This document shows, in pieces, positions 39,661 through 50,168 of a stretch of DNA of 64,000 nt (positions within the stretch are counted from its first letter, which is position 1; the number at the start of each line of letters is the position of its first letter). The notes below the pieces were generated by a model. That model saw only the letters and a program-made list of their open reading frames with translations, had not been told where the DNA came from and ran no database searches. This stretch comes from Anthopleura xanthogrammica (taxonomy: Eukaryota; Cnidaria; Anthozoa; Actiniaria; Actiniidae). The stretch covers positions 7,059,071 to 7,123,070 of the forward strand of contig OZ025209.1 in NCBI GenBank assembly GCA_964019055.1. The letters are read 5' to 3'. The position numbers were made by a program, and so were the translations under genes.

Positions 39661-39775
39661 TCCTGAATCTCTTCGGTCGTCAATTTATCCCTGGCGATGT
39701 ATGATACCCTCCCGCGATCCAATTTTATCGTGTCAGCGGTTGTGTAACCTAATTAATACGTAATGATATAGTGGT
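39661..39775. repeat. Left arm of a ~2.4 kb-spaced inverted repeat at the sacsin-like promoter
   Basis: GTCGTCAATTTATCCCTGGC through CGCGATCCAATTTTATCGTG to GGTTGTGTAACCTAATTA recurs inverted at about 42130-42255 with few changes. It sits directly upstream of the proposed first coding exon, so it is probably promoter or 5' UTR sequence. Confidence 0.75.
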
Positions 39776-39833
39776 CACGCTCCCCTTCATTTTCCAGATC
39801 ATGACACTGAAATAAAATTTATAACTAACTTAA

Positions 39834-40901
39834 GGTTACTGGAGACCTTCGCGGGTAAAATGTTTCTAAAAAAAAAATTATTTCACTAATTCAAAATTTT
39901 TATATTAATCTTTCTTTTTTGAACAAAAATTGTTTCGAAATTTTTGAAAGTTTGTTAGTTATTTAAAAAAAACATGATTTGAAGGGAAAATAAATTAAAA
40001 CCGAAGGCGTCGTGATCCTTGTTAATCCTATTATACTTGAGTCGGTTACTCTTTCGATTTTCCCGCGTGATGAAATTCGTGTCCTACCACGCTTCGAAAC
40101 TCTGGCGCTTTCTGATTTCTTTTTCGTTTTGAATACGCTATGCTTTCGATACCTTTGTAAATTCTGCATTCGTTTTGTGTCCTTATTAAAAGTTTACCAG
40201 AGAAACGAAGTGTTTGATTTTTAGATGATTTCCCGCGTAGTTCGAAGTGTTTGTCAACACTCCGTTGGTCCCGTACGTTGTTCCTTGTTTTTGGTTGGCT
40301 GGTGGTATCTCTCTGTTGACAGATATCTTAACGAGGTGTGAACCTGCCCAAATCTTTAGAGCTTAAAATCTCCATGATCGATTTTACAACATTTCCCTAT
40401 CTTTAAATGAATTAATAGGGTATATAGTTTTGTTCAATTTCAATAAAATTTGGCAAAAAGTATGAATAAGTATGGATAAACAAAAGAGTGTGAGCGATTT
40501 TTGATATTTTGATTACTACGTCTTTTATGCGGTAAAACGTCAGCCGACATGGAAATATTTCGCTAACACTCCAACTTAAATATTTAATATCTTTTTAACA
40601 AATCAAAAAATCAAAAAACCCTCACAGCTTTTTGTAGTTTATCTTTCGCTAATTCACCTAGTGAAGTTCTTTTGGATATACGCGCTAACGCCATGTCCAT
40701 TAATTCACATCTACGGAACGTACCCGTTTTGTGTTTAAGGCCCTGGCATTGTTTCAAATTAATATATTGCTTTCAAAAAAAAATTGTCGTAATCTTTATC
40801 ATATGAGCTTTAAAACGATATATAGTTTTATAGGGTTTTGTTTAAAGTGTTGCGTAGAGAGAGTTTTAAACGAAAGATACCCCTGAAGGTCTCCGGTAAC
40901 C
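39834..40901. mobile_element. Non-autonomous inverted-repeat element, GGTTACTGGAGACC ends
   Basis: The left end GGTTACTGGAGACCTTCGCG is matched by the right end CCTGAAGGTCTCCGGTAACC. TTAA precedes the left end, while the right flank is ATAA, so the target duplication is imperfect. About 1.07 kb with no transposase frame. The ends resemble those of the element at 50341. Confidence 0.5.
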
Positions 40902-41122
40902 ATAAATTGATTTGCGAAATCCATATTTGCTTGCACAACTGATTGAAAGATAAAATGTCTCAGTCTAAAATGTCTCAGTCTTCGCACTCTTCGGAGCTTA
41001 AAAATCAGGAGGTTGACTTTCTTCAAAATCATTTGCATGAATATCGAAAGGAGGGAAACTTTTGTTATGGGTTCATTGAAGTAAATAATGAAGAAAAAGA
41101 GAATTTTTTAGAGAGTTTTATG

Positions 41123-41486
41123 CCCGGGGGGGGGGGGGGGACTCCCTTATAAAAGGGGGCGGGGGTCCTCGTCGTCCCTTTTAGGGTTTGAAATCAGTGT
41201 TTTGGTCCCGCTTAGGGTGATAATGACGAGAATGCCCACCAGCTGAGTTTTGTGGTCCAGCTTAGGGTATAAGATCAACAACAATGCTTCTTTTCAAAGA
41301 TTGATTTTTATTTTAATCCCATTTTCGGATTGTGTCACTTATTGATTGGTCCATTTTAGGGGTGCAATTTCATCACTGCCACGCCCATCATCTCAAAATA
41401 CAGGTCCCTTTTAGGGGTCATTTTTAAAATTTCCGACGAGGACCCCCGCCCCCTTTTATAAGGGAGTCCCCCCCCCCCCCCCGGGG
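41123..41486. mobile_element. MITE with poly-G/poly-C termini and 7-bp target duplication
   Basis: The left arm (CCC, a G run, then ACTCCCTTATAAAAGGGGGC and GGGGGTCCTCGTCG) is the near-exact inverse of the right arm (CGACGAGGACCCCC ... TTTTATAAGGGAGT, a C run, GGGG). TTTTATG flanks both sides (41116-41122, 41487-41493). 364 bp, with CCCTTTTAGGG-type internal repeats and no coding capacity. Confidence 0.78.
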
Positions 41487-42129
41487 TTTTATGTCCTTAA
41501 ACTCCGCGTGTTTTGTTCGATCGCATATTGCTAACGACAAAGATAAAGGTCACAAATGGTTTTCGAGTACAGGTAAAATAATTAATCAAAGTAATATACG
41601 TTATAACTCTTCTATAGAAAAAAGAATGTGGACAATATTTTCACGCAAGCTGCATTGGGCTTGAATTTTCTGAAGCCCTGTCCAGACCGTTTTTTCACTG
41701 TCCATAATGTATATTTTTTTACCTAGAGGTTTTTTTTTTGTACAGACTGATTTAATCAAAACATTCTACATTATGATTTTCATACAAGGTAACGAAAAAA
41801 ATACTCATAACCAGTCATAGTTAATTTTTCAAAACAATTAAAAATATTTGGTTTTACTGATTTGGTCTCAATAGTATTTCAATAATATTTCTAGATCTTT
41901 TCTTTAGAAAATATGCAACGAATTTGAGTTAATTCAGTAATTAAATAATGTTTATTCTCAAAAAAGCATAAGTGAAAAGTTAACAATTTCAGCTGAGCAG
42001 GTAATACCACGGGATGCAATTTAGATTTTATAAAGGGTTCAACTGGACTCAATAATAATAATCTATCCCTCTATAGAAAAAAACAAAAAAAAAGATTCCG
42101 AGTACTCAAGTGTAATAAATTCTAGCGTG

Positions 42130-42255
42130 ACCCAGGTATTGCATTACGTATGTATTATGCATATAATACTGCATATAATTAGATTACACAACCGCTGACA
42201 CGATAAAATTGGATCGCGGGAGGGTGTCATACATCGCCAGGGATAAATTGACGAC
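42130..42255. repeat. Right arm of the inverted repeat copied from the sacsin-like promoter
   Basis: Reverse complement matches 39661-39775, including CGCGATCCAATTTTATCGTG and CAGCGGTTGTGTAA. Similarity ends at GTCGTCAATTTAT, before any coding exon, so this copy has no sacsin-like exon attached. Confidence 0.75.
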
Positions 42256-43288
42256 CCACAAAGTTGGCCCAGGGGGTGTGTGTGCACCCCCTGAATCTCT
42301 CTGCTAGCTTCGCCCAAGAGCAAAAAATATTTGATTGATATTTTCCTTTGATGTAAACTGTTTGTATTAGATTGTAGATTGTGTTCCTTGGGCATGACGC
42401 ATTACATTGTAAATTATACATGAAGAAATTTGAAAGCAGAATTAATAGAGAGCCTGCATCAAGAGTCCAGTAAAGTGCCATTGGCATTTCTATATGTCAG
42501 CTACAAAGAAACATTAAAACAATCATTATTATATAGCCACTTAATTATATAATAATTATATAATTATTATGATATTTCATTATTGTTTATACACATGAAT
42601 ATATATTGCTTTCCTTGAAATGTCATGGAAGTACATGCAAGTACATGCAGACACTAGCTTTTATGATATAAATTAACTTACATAATTTTTTTTTTTAATT
42701 TACACAAAGGACATCCTCAATAGATAGATAGTTTATTTCTAAAAGCATAAAATAAGCGATTAATGAAGTCGTATGCCCATAAATTGTTGCCCATGATCTA
42801 TTATTCAAGTTTCTTATGACCAGGAAAGTGGATATCATAATATTTCTTACCTATGTTGTTTTGAAATCACCTAATAGCCCATTTATCACACCAACTGCCA
42901 TTGTGTAGTTCGTCTTCAAACCCCATCAAAACTTTCAAGAGATTGATATGGAGTTTCAGAAAACCAATCTCCTTGAAAATTGACATGGATGATGCTTGAT
43001 ATCTCATTTATCAAACCTCCTCTTTTAAAAGCGATTCTTGATGTACTTTTCTTAAAATTATACATTGAAGCTCAACCATTAAGCCAATCTGTATCGTGAC
43101 ATCCTGTATGGGGGCTTTAAGCTTCTGTCTTTTACTCGAACTGGTTTTAGAGTGGATTGTTCTGTCTACTTTTTCAAGCGTCTTGTCAAGCAGAACCGAT
43201 GGCGATCGACAACAACAACAAACCACGAGGCTCTTCTAGAACCCAGTCCCAATCAGCAAAATGCGCGCGCAGCGTTTTTCGAATAACA

Positions 43289-43420
43289 TGCAGCAACTCG
43301 TTTATTATATGCAGCAACTCGTTTATTATATGCAGCAACTCGTTGATTATATGCAGCAACTCGTTTATTATATGCAGCAACTCATCTAACTTGCTGCATG
43401 TCCCCTATGGGCCACCGTAG
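43289..43420. repeat. 21-bp tandem array ending in a foldback-like terminus
   Basis: Five copies of ATGCAGCAACTCGTTTATTAT are followed by ATGGGCCACCGTA, which shares GGGCCACCGTA with the end of the foldback element at 15178-15188. Possibly a related foldback family or a solo arm. No opposite end was found. Confidence 0.6.
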
Positions 43421-43433
43421 ATTCCGATGAGAC

Positions 43434-43922
43434 AATAGAGTGATTGCAATAAACCCGTTCAACAATTACTAGACTAAAACACACTATTAATCACAAGTAT
43501 TAGCTAATAGACTCCAATTAGACTACAAATAGTCTAACTAAAACAAAAATTATTAAAAAGACAACAAATGAATGTAGTCTATACATGTTTATTGACATTT
43601 ATATGTATTTCAATTTTTAAGTCGGATAACTGGAAAGATTGTAGAAGGCAAAACGGCAAAGCTTTAATTCAATCTTTTACACGAAATGAATTACTTACTT
43701 ATTTACAGTTTAAAATTTATAAAGCAAATGACTCGTAGTAAAAATATTGTTTTTCAGTAGAATGAGACCGTTATTTCGTCTTGCTAAATTTAACCAATAA
43801 AGTTGTAGTCTTCACACATGAGCTAGTTACACTAGGCTAATACACATTAATAAACGCTAGCAGATAGTCGTAGACTTTGACTAACAGATTTTGTTGAACG
43901 GGTTTATTGTAATCACTCTATC
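43434..43922. mobile_element. Inverted-repeat element of about 490 bp
   Basis: AATAGAGTGATTGCAATAAA continuing to CCCGTTCAACAA on the left matches inverted TTGTTGAACGGGTTTATTGT on to AATCACTCTAT on the right. The interior contains further degenerate inverted pieces around TAGACT. No coding capacity. Family unknown. Confidence 0.65.
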
Positions 43923-44430
43923 AAGAAGCAACTGGTACTCTCATGTTACGTGCATGAACATGTCCACTTCCGCCTTTCCTGGAAGTCTGGGTATCAAAAT
44001 GGCTGTGGAGGACTGGGGAGTGCAGAATAGTACGTGGGGAGAAAAAGGGAGAAGAAGGCCGGGGTGAAGAAGCCAGCTGATTTGAAAAATTGATGTAGAA
44101 ATGACGTCACTGCAAAACTGAGGTATCATGATGCCTGCAAAAATTGACTTATAAAAGTTCATATTTGAGATAAATCTAGATTTTCATCAGAGGTTTTTGA
44201 TATTTCGCATACATTTACTATGATATTCATCATTGAATGGAAAACGAAAATAGAATAAAGAAATGATCATTCCCGAGTTGCTGAGCTACTAAGACTGACA
44301 CCTCAGTTTGGCAAATTTTCTCGATTCTGATTGGCTGATATATTTTTTCTCAGATCAGCTGGAAGGAAAGTAGAGGGGAGAAGAAACGGAGAAGAAGGGG
44401 AGCAAAAAGGGAGAAGAAAGGGAGAAGGAG

Positions 44431-44568
44431 TATAGACCCCTTGCAGCACGTCGGAATGCAGCTCAATTTGGAGGGCAAAACCGAATAGGTTCCAATTCTC
44501 AGGAGATTGAAATTCTTTTGTTTGCCCTCCAAATTGAGCTGCTTTGACGTCACGTGCAAGGGGTCTAT
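44431..44568. mobile_element. Hairpin MITE, TATAGACCCCTTGCA ends
   Basis: TATAGACCCCTTGCA and AGCTCAATTTGGAGGGCAAA recur inverted as TTTGCCCTCCAAATTGAGCT and TGCAAGGGGTCTATA. About 138 bp. Confidence 0.65.
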
Positions 44569-44595
44569 ATACAATATATATATATATACAGTATA

Positions 44596-44867
44596 CAGCT
44601 ATTTCAAAAAAATTCGGAGGTTTTGTTGCATGTTGCTCGTTGCACGTTAAATCCTGCATGTCGCTTACTAAGCTTGAAATGTATTATATTCATTTGTTAA
44701 TAATGTCACCACAGAAGAAAATATGCTGGAATTATATTACCTGTAGACAAAGTTTGGGGAAAGACGTTGTGAGCTTTCGTTGCTTGAATTCACATCGCCC
44801 ATACTGCATTTTGGGTATGGTATGCAACATGCAACAACATCTTCACCAACCTTTTTTGAAATGACTG
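44596..44867. mobile_element. Mariner-like MITE with TA flanks
   Basis: CAGCTATTTCAAAAAAATTC at the left and the inverse TTTTTTGAAATGACTG at the right, plus inverted GTTGCATGTTGC, flanked by TA on both sides. About 272 bp and non-coding. Confidence 0.55.
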
Positions 44868-45692
44868 TATATTATCCCTTTCAGGAGGATATACAGGAAA
44901 ATGTATTCAGTACTGATTTCGGTTAAATCTGAATTTTTTAAATATTTTATTTGAACTGCGACTATAACTGGATAACTTAGATGCAGTGGCGCATCCATGA
45001 ATTTAAAAAGGGGGGGTTCCAAAATAGCCGTCACGCCGAAAAAGCTGGGCAAGCTGCTTACGACTCGGATTCTAAGTCGGGTTTTCGCTTGCGACGGAAC
45101 GGAATCCCTCGATCTCCTCAATGACAGGCTTTACGCTTAGGCCGAACTTCCTGATAAGTCTGGGTCGAAATCTCCAGCAGTCCTAAATGCGCCCCTGGAG
45201 GTATGGTCCAGAATTAATCAATCAGCGATAATAATACCCCATGCAGTACCCCCCATAGTAAAAAATCTTCCCCATTTATATCTCGATCGAGAGCGCACAA
45301 AAGTTCTCCGGAAAAGATCTTTCAATACGAAGATTCCCAGCCCATCGCATCGTCGCGTAGGCATGCACCTAGGCCTGGGCTAAAACTTCAATTTTTTTTC
45401 ATTTTGAAAACTAAATACCATAGGTCGATGAACGATTTCATTCACACTAAATTCGACGAATTTGATTTTATCATTTCTTTCTACAAATTTTAGATTTAAA
45501 ATTTTATACAAGAGAGTAAAGCCAAATAAAACAAGCTATATAACTTACAAAGATTTCACTTTATCCGTCGAAATCAAAACCGACTCAATATCTACAAATA
45601 GGTAAATAGCAGGGCTGAGTTGTTGCAAGCCAGATTTAAGATCACAAGATCAGGCTTCTTTAAGCAACTGAGCTCCCTGTGTTACCCTGTAC

Positions 45693-46961
45693 TCAGATGC
45701 CGACATTCGCTACAGCAAAAGCATTCCTTCCTCGGGGAAGAGCTGTAAAGGGCTGCCATCTCTCCTCCTCAAAGTCATATTCATACGCAGTTTCATTGAG
45801 TCCATCAGCTCCAAAGACAACGAGCTTCGTATCGATAATCAAAGATCGACAAAGCGAGCTTGATTTAGGGAGGGGTGCCATTTTAGACCACTGTCTTGTC
45901 TTTTCATCAAACACCTCCACTTCTTGGACATCCTCTCCGATTTCATTGCAACCTCCAACAACAATGAAGAGGCCATCTTTCTTCACAGCTGAGCAGCCGT
46001 AACGCTTATGTCTCATTGGAGGTAATTTGGACCATTTGCCTTCATCCCCGTCGAACATCTCAACGGAATTCATTGCGCTGTTGAAATAAAATCCATAGCC
46101 GCCACCTGCCACGATAACTTTGCGACCCAGCACAGCACCAGCAAAATTACACCGGGGTGTTAACATTGAAGACAAGCGGTACCATTCTCTTCTTTTGATG
46201 CTGAACAGCTCTGTGCTTCGTAAAACACTTCCCTGGTCACAGCCTCCGGCTACAAACACCCCATGATCCGTACCCAATACAAGACTACCCCAGCGTCTTT
46301 TCCTCATATGCTGTATCACATCCCATTTCTTCGTAACAAAGTCGTATATCTGTACGGTATTTAGAGCCTTCCATCCCCCGTAGCCACCGACGACTAGGAT
46401 CGCGGGTATACCGGTCAACGTAGCTGCACTACAAGCCGTAGTTTGGACCGGAAGTGGTGCAATTTTCAGCCACTTTTTCTCAAAACAATCATAAGCTTCA
46501 ACAGTGGCAAGTGGGTCTCCATTTCCCTCGTCCGATCCACCGATAACAAAGATAAAGTTGTGAACTTCAACAATATCGTAGCCTTGTTCATAGTCTTCAG
46601 CATCGGAGCTGTTACTAAACTCAAGGTCTTCTCGCTCATCAACTTTACTCAAAAATCTTGTCTCAAACTTTTGTTTTACTTCACCTGGGAATGCCTTCAC
46701 CGACTTCAAAACTACCAGAATTTGATCTTGCAAAGCATGAAGTTTCTTTACATCTGACTTTGGGTTTTCTAGATCTTCTTCCCGTCTTCGTATTGCCGGA
46801 TCTTCTAGATCGATGTCTGAAGAGCTCCGTTTATTCCAGTGAATCTTTGTTTCATGTGGAGCGTTGCCAAGCTTTCGTTCAATTTTTTCTCTGATGTCGT
46901 CTGGCAACGAGCAGAAATTTGTCAGCCATATTTTTGCATCTCGTAACACTGATGTCCCCAT
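45693..46961 (-). CDS. Kelch-repeat beta-propeller protein (intronless)
   Basis: 422 aa, one exon, starting with MGTSVLRDAKIWLTNF. Residues 1-125 are charged and helical and hold no BTB or BACK domain that I can see. From about 126 to 420 there are six Kelch repeats with the double-glycine signature, for example VIGGSDEGNGDPL, VVGGYGGWKAL, VAGGCDQGSVL, VAGGGYGFYF and VVGGCNEIGEDV, each followed by a W around 20-25 residues later (KKWLKIAPLP, KKWDVIQHM, REWYRLSSM, GKWSKLPPM, RQWSKMAPLP). Such propellers bind protein partners. Without BTB it is not a standard Cullin-3 adaptor. An additional upstream exon is possible but not needed, as the ATG at 46961 gives a complete frame. The lack of introns, unlike the neighbours, could mean retroposition. 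Confidence 0.85.
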   Translation of the reverse strand: MGTSVLRDAKIWLTNFCSLPDDIREKIERKLGNAPHETKIHWNKRSSSDIDLEDPAIRRREEDLENPKSDVKKLHALQDQILVVLKSVKAFPGEVKQKFETRFLSKVDEREDLEFSNSSDAEDYEQGYDIVEVHNFIFVIGGSDEGNGDPLATVEAYDCFEKKWLKIAPLPVQTTACSAATLTGIPAILVVGGYGGWKALNTVQIYDFVTKKWDVIQHMRKRRWGSLVLGTDHGVFVAGGCDQGSVLRSTELFSIKRREWYRLSSMLTPRCNFAGAVLGRKVIVAGGGYGFYFNSAMNSVEMFDGDEGKWSKLPPMRHKRYGCSAVKKDGLFIVVGGCNEIGEDVQEVEVFDEKTRQWSKMAPLPKSSSLCRSLIIDTKLVVFGADGLNETAYEYDFEEERWQPFTALPRGRNAFAVANVGI

Positions 46962-48364
46962 ATTTATCGAGGCATCTGTGGCTGGCCACCGAAGAAGATA
47001 GCCGCTTACTGGGTGAAATTATTATATTAATGAGTTTATGAATGACTTCTGCTGGTGTCGTTCAAATCTGAGGTGGTTTTTCCAGTTATCACAGGTAGTT
47101 GTTCGCTCTAGATTGAAAAACAAATTCTACATTAAAATATCTCTCTGACATATATGCATAATATACAGTAGAATAAACATCAAACGTCTAGAAAAAACTA
47201 GACGTTCTAGTAAATACGACTTTTTTCACATGATTAGCCATGTATCAAGGCCTTTGTAGTGAAAAACAAGTTCAATTTGCATAGAATTCAGTATGATAAC
47301 AGCGTGTTTGTCTGTTGTACGTTGACTAAAGTACTAACATATGTGTTTACGCCATGCGAAGGTTTGAAAAAAATAAAATGGCAGCCGACGCTTAGATAGG
47401 GGATTTTATTTTTGTGTAAATAAAAGAAGACTGAAAGAATCGAATTAAAATAAGTGTAATAATGAATGAAAACAAGCAAATTTAATATTACAAGAACACC
47501 GAGAAGGCATAAAAAGACAGTCAACATTGTGAATAATTTAGCTGTTTTTTTTAATGAGTTTTAGCCTTTTAGCTCTTCACTTACAAGTCATTCAACGCAG
47601 AAGTACAGGATACAGTTTTTAACGTCATAAATATGTAAGAAAAGATTTTTCTTCGCAGGTTATTTGAAGTATAATAAAATAAACGCTATTCAAGCGTAAC
47701 ATATTTACTAAGCAATGAATAAATTCTGGCAAATTTTATCGCATGCATGTGGCGAAAATTTGGCTCTAAATTAAAAGCTTGTTAAACGAAGAAATTCAGA
47801 AATTAAATTAGACCAGAATAAGTAGTGTTATATCCATAAATCTTACTTACAAAATCCAAAGGTCCCGGTAAGAAGTGTTCAAACTTGAAGTACGCCTTGT
47901 ATATACAACACAGCTAGCTTTTTCCAGATGTGTTAACAAATAGTCACATGACTTGGATTATATTATTCAAAATATTGAAAAAATATTCAAAATAGTTCTG
48001 CGTACAGTCTGTTGCGTAGAAACAAAAGCTTATTTTCAGTTTTTTCTTGGTTTAAAGGTTTAAATGAATTTAGCTTATACACAACTTTTTAGTTTTTGAG
48101 TTATTGTCGTTTTGCTGTCTTGTGTTTTCTGCGTTGTTTTATTTTTTTGGGGGGTAAAATATTTACGTGCTCAGATGTGTGATTGTTGTTGATTATCAAA
48201 TATCTAATCAGCAAAGCTGACCAAGTTACTATTAATATCTCATATTTTTTACGTATTTTTACAGATTAATTTTCGTCGTCTCGTCTATTGGGCCAATTTC
48301 AATTCCAGTGCCAATTGAAAATAAGAGATAAGCACTGGGAAACGGAGGGGAGGAGAGGGCTGTG

Positions 48365-48600
48365 CGAGTCATTTCATATCAAACCTTGGAAAACTTCTGG
48401 GCAGTTATAAGTTATGGATAACTCACAGATCAAACCCTGAAATAACCTCTGCTCTGATCAAAGTCAGGGCATGGGTGATTCACAAATAGAACCTTGAAAC
48501 AACCTGATCTATGTCAGGGCATGGCTAACTCACAGATCAAACCCTAAAACAACCCCTGGGCTGATCAAAGTCAGGACACGGATAACTCACAAATCAAATC
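48365..48600. repeat. Diverged ~60-bp tandem repeat
   Basis: Three to four copies of a unit with ACTCACAGATCAAACCCT, then AACAACCTCTG, then GATCAAAGTCAGGGCATGG. Degenerate and non-coding. Confidence 0.7.
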
Positions 48601-49420
48601 TAAATTGAACTTGTTACGTTTGAGAGGAAACCGTAGAAAAATATCCACTTGACTGACCTCGTACAAGGCGGCACCATGCAGGCTTAATCCTACGTGGAAA
48701 GTTTCCGTGCGTTTTTTCCCCACAACTATCAGACTAAAGACAGTTACTTGGTAGTTTGGCACGGAAGGACAAAAACGTCATTCAACTTGATGCGCATCAT
48801 TGGCCCATAGACCTGATTCCTTTCAAAATTATCCTGCACTGCTGCGAACCGTAAATGAAAGCGACTCGGTGGCAAGTCTAAAATTAACGAAAGGCAGTTC
48901 CATGGATATTTTTTTACTTCAGGATTTATTCAAAGTTCTAATTGTTTCAATTGGAATTGAGCATTTTTCGCTTTATTTTAGCAGTTTTTGTGAGCAGTTG
49001 GACCCGGAAATGTCACAATTTAAGAGCTTATAGATTAACTTTAAGCTTCTTTCTCACTCTGACGAAGCCGGCTAACCGCGTCCGTAACGAACGTCAGTTA
49101 ACTATGACCTTTTACTGATTACGCAGTGTTCAAGTTACTGATATCCTTCCTATCATTTGTTTATTCTCTAGTTTTCTTTGATATTTTCAATGTAAAGCGA
49201 ACAGGAAAATACGAAAGAAATCACACCTTTCCTCGATGAAATTTGTATTTTGTATCTTTCTGTTATCTTCGCAACCCAGGGTAATTTTGAAAACGATTTA
49301 CTGTGCTCGTATTACACAAAATGATGCTCTTTTTTAACTTTTTTATGAGTTCGATATACTCAAAATTTTCCAAACGGCAGACTTCGAGCAAGAACTGTAG
49401 CCGGAACAGAAACAAAATTT

Positions 49421-49627
49421 AACAGATTTCCGATGGTTTAGCGTGGTATGTCCTCTTATTTACCACGATATGACGTCAAAAGTTGGTCAAAATGTTATGT
49501 ACCCACGAGGCGTACGGCTACGGCTACGGCTACGCCTCGTGGGTACATAACATTTTGACCAACTTTTGACGTCACATCGTGGTAAATAAGAGGACATACC
49601 ACAATAAACTATCGGAAATTTGTTTTT
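49421..49627. mobile_element. Near-perfect palindromic MITE (about 100-bp arms)
   Basis: TGGTATGTCCTCTTATTTAC followed by CACG, TGACGTCAAAAGTTGGTCAA and AATGTTATGTACCCACGAGG on the left is repeated inverted on the right around a centre of GGCTACGGCTACGGCTAC. The arms differ at only a few bases, so the DNA can fold into a long hairpin. Confidence 0.8.
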
Positions 49628-49790
49628 TACCATAAAAAAAGTTAATTAAAGATCCAAAAACGAAGAAAAAGTTTGAAAGGAAAAAACCATTTCTAGCGCG
49701 CTAGCTACGTGCGCGAGCGATTCGTCATTTTATCGGTATGTCCTCTTATTTACCACGGCTCTCGACCAATCAGCTCGCGAGAACTTTCAC

Positions 49791-49969
49791 AATAGACCAT
49801 TTTCGAGATGCACGAGCGCTTTCAAAAATATTGCAGGCGCAGACATGAAAAAGAGGCATTTTCGGGCAGAGTCAATAGCGCGCATGATCTTGCCCGAAAA
49901 TGCCTCTTTTTCATGTCTGCGCCTGCGATATTTTTGAAAGTGCTCGTGCATCTTTGAAAATGGTCTATT
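49791..49969. mobile_element. Hairpin MITE, AATAGACCATTTTCGAGATG ends
   Basis: AATAGACCATTTTCGAGATG, GCACGAGC, then GCAGGCGCAGACATGAAAAA and GAGGCATTTTCGGGCA are repeated inverted after a centre of about 30 bases. About 179 bp with arms near 75 bp. Confidence 0.8.
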
Positions 49970-50168
49970 ACTGTAAAACAATAAATAAACAATAAATCAA
50001 CAATAAAAGAGTAAACAATATCTTTTCACAGATTTAGTAAATCAGTTTATTTATGCTTTTACTCGTGGCTTCACTACACTACAATGTCTTTCAAAATTAT
50101 TCCCCTTTGGTTGTATTGCATCTCGTAATCAACTATCAATTATTTTACTTGTGGTTGGCTGATTTTTT

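Larger units (their letters stand above)
39600..45692. other. Gene-poor, transposon-rich region between the sacsin-like and Kelch genes
   Basis: Holds the sacsin-like promoter, a partial inverted copy of it at about 42140-42260, and several inverted-repeat elements (39834-40901, 41123-41486, 43434-43922, 44431-44568, 44596-44867). A 21-bp tandem array is at 43289-43395. I recognise no protein-coding gene here. Confidence 0.6.
46962..50168. other. Intergenic region with hairpin elements
   Basis: AT-rich sequence without a recognised gene. Contains a diverged tandem repeat of about 60 bp at 48365-48600 and two long hairpins at 49421-49627 and 49791-49969. A third copy of the hairpin motif GGTATGTCCTCTTATTTACC lies at about 49735-49757. 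The 3' UTR of the AP beta gene should end in the last few hundred bases. Confidence 0.55.

Noticed and set aside
42144..43226. Several short minus-strand frames upstream of the sacsin-like gene as possible extra 5' exons
   Set aside because: None has matching phase with a good donor, while the 16-nt exon at 39584-39599 completes the frame exactly.
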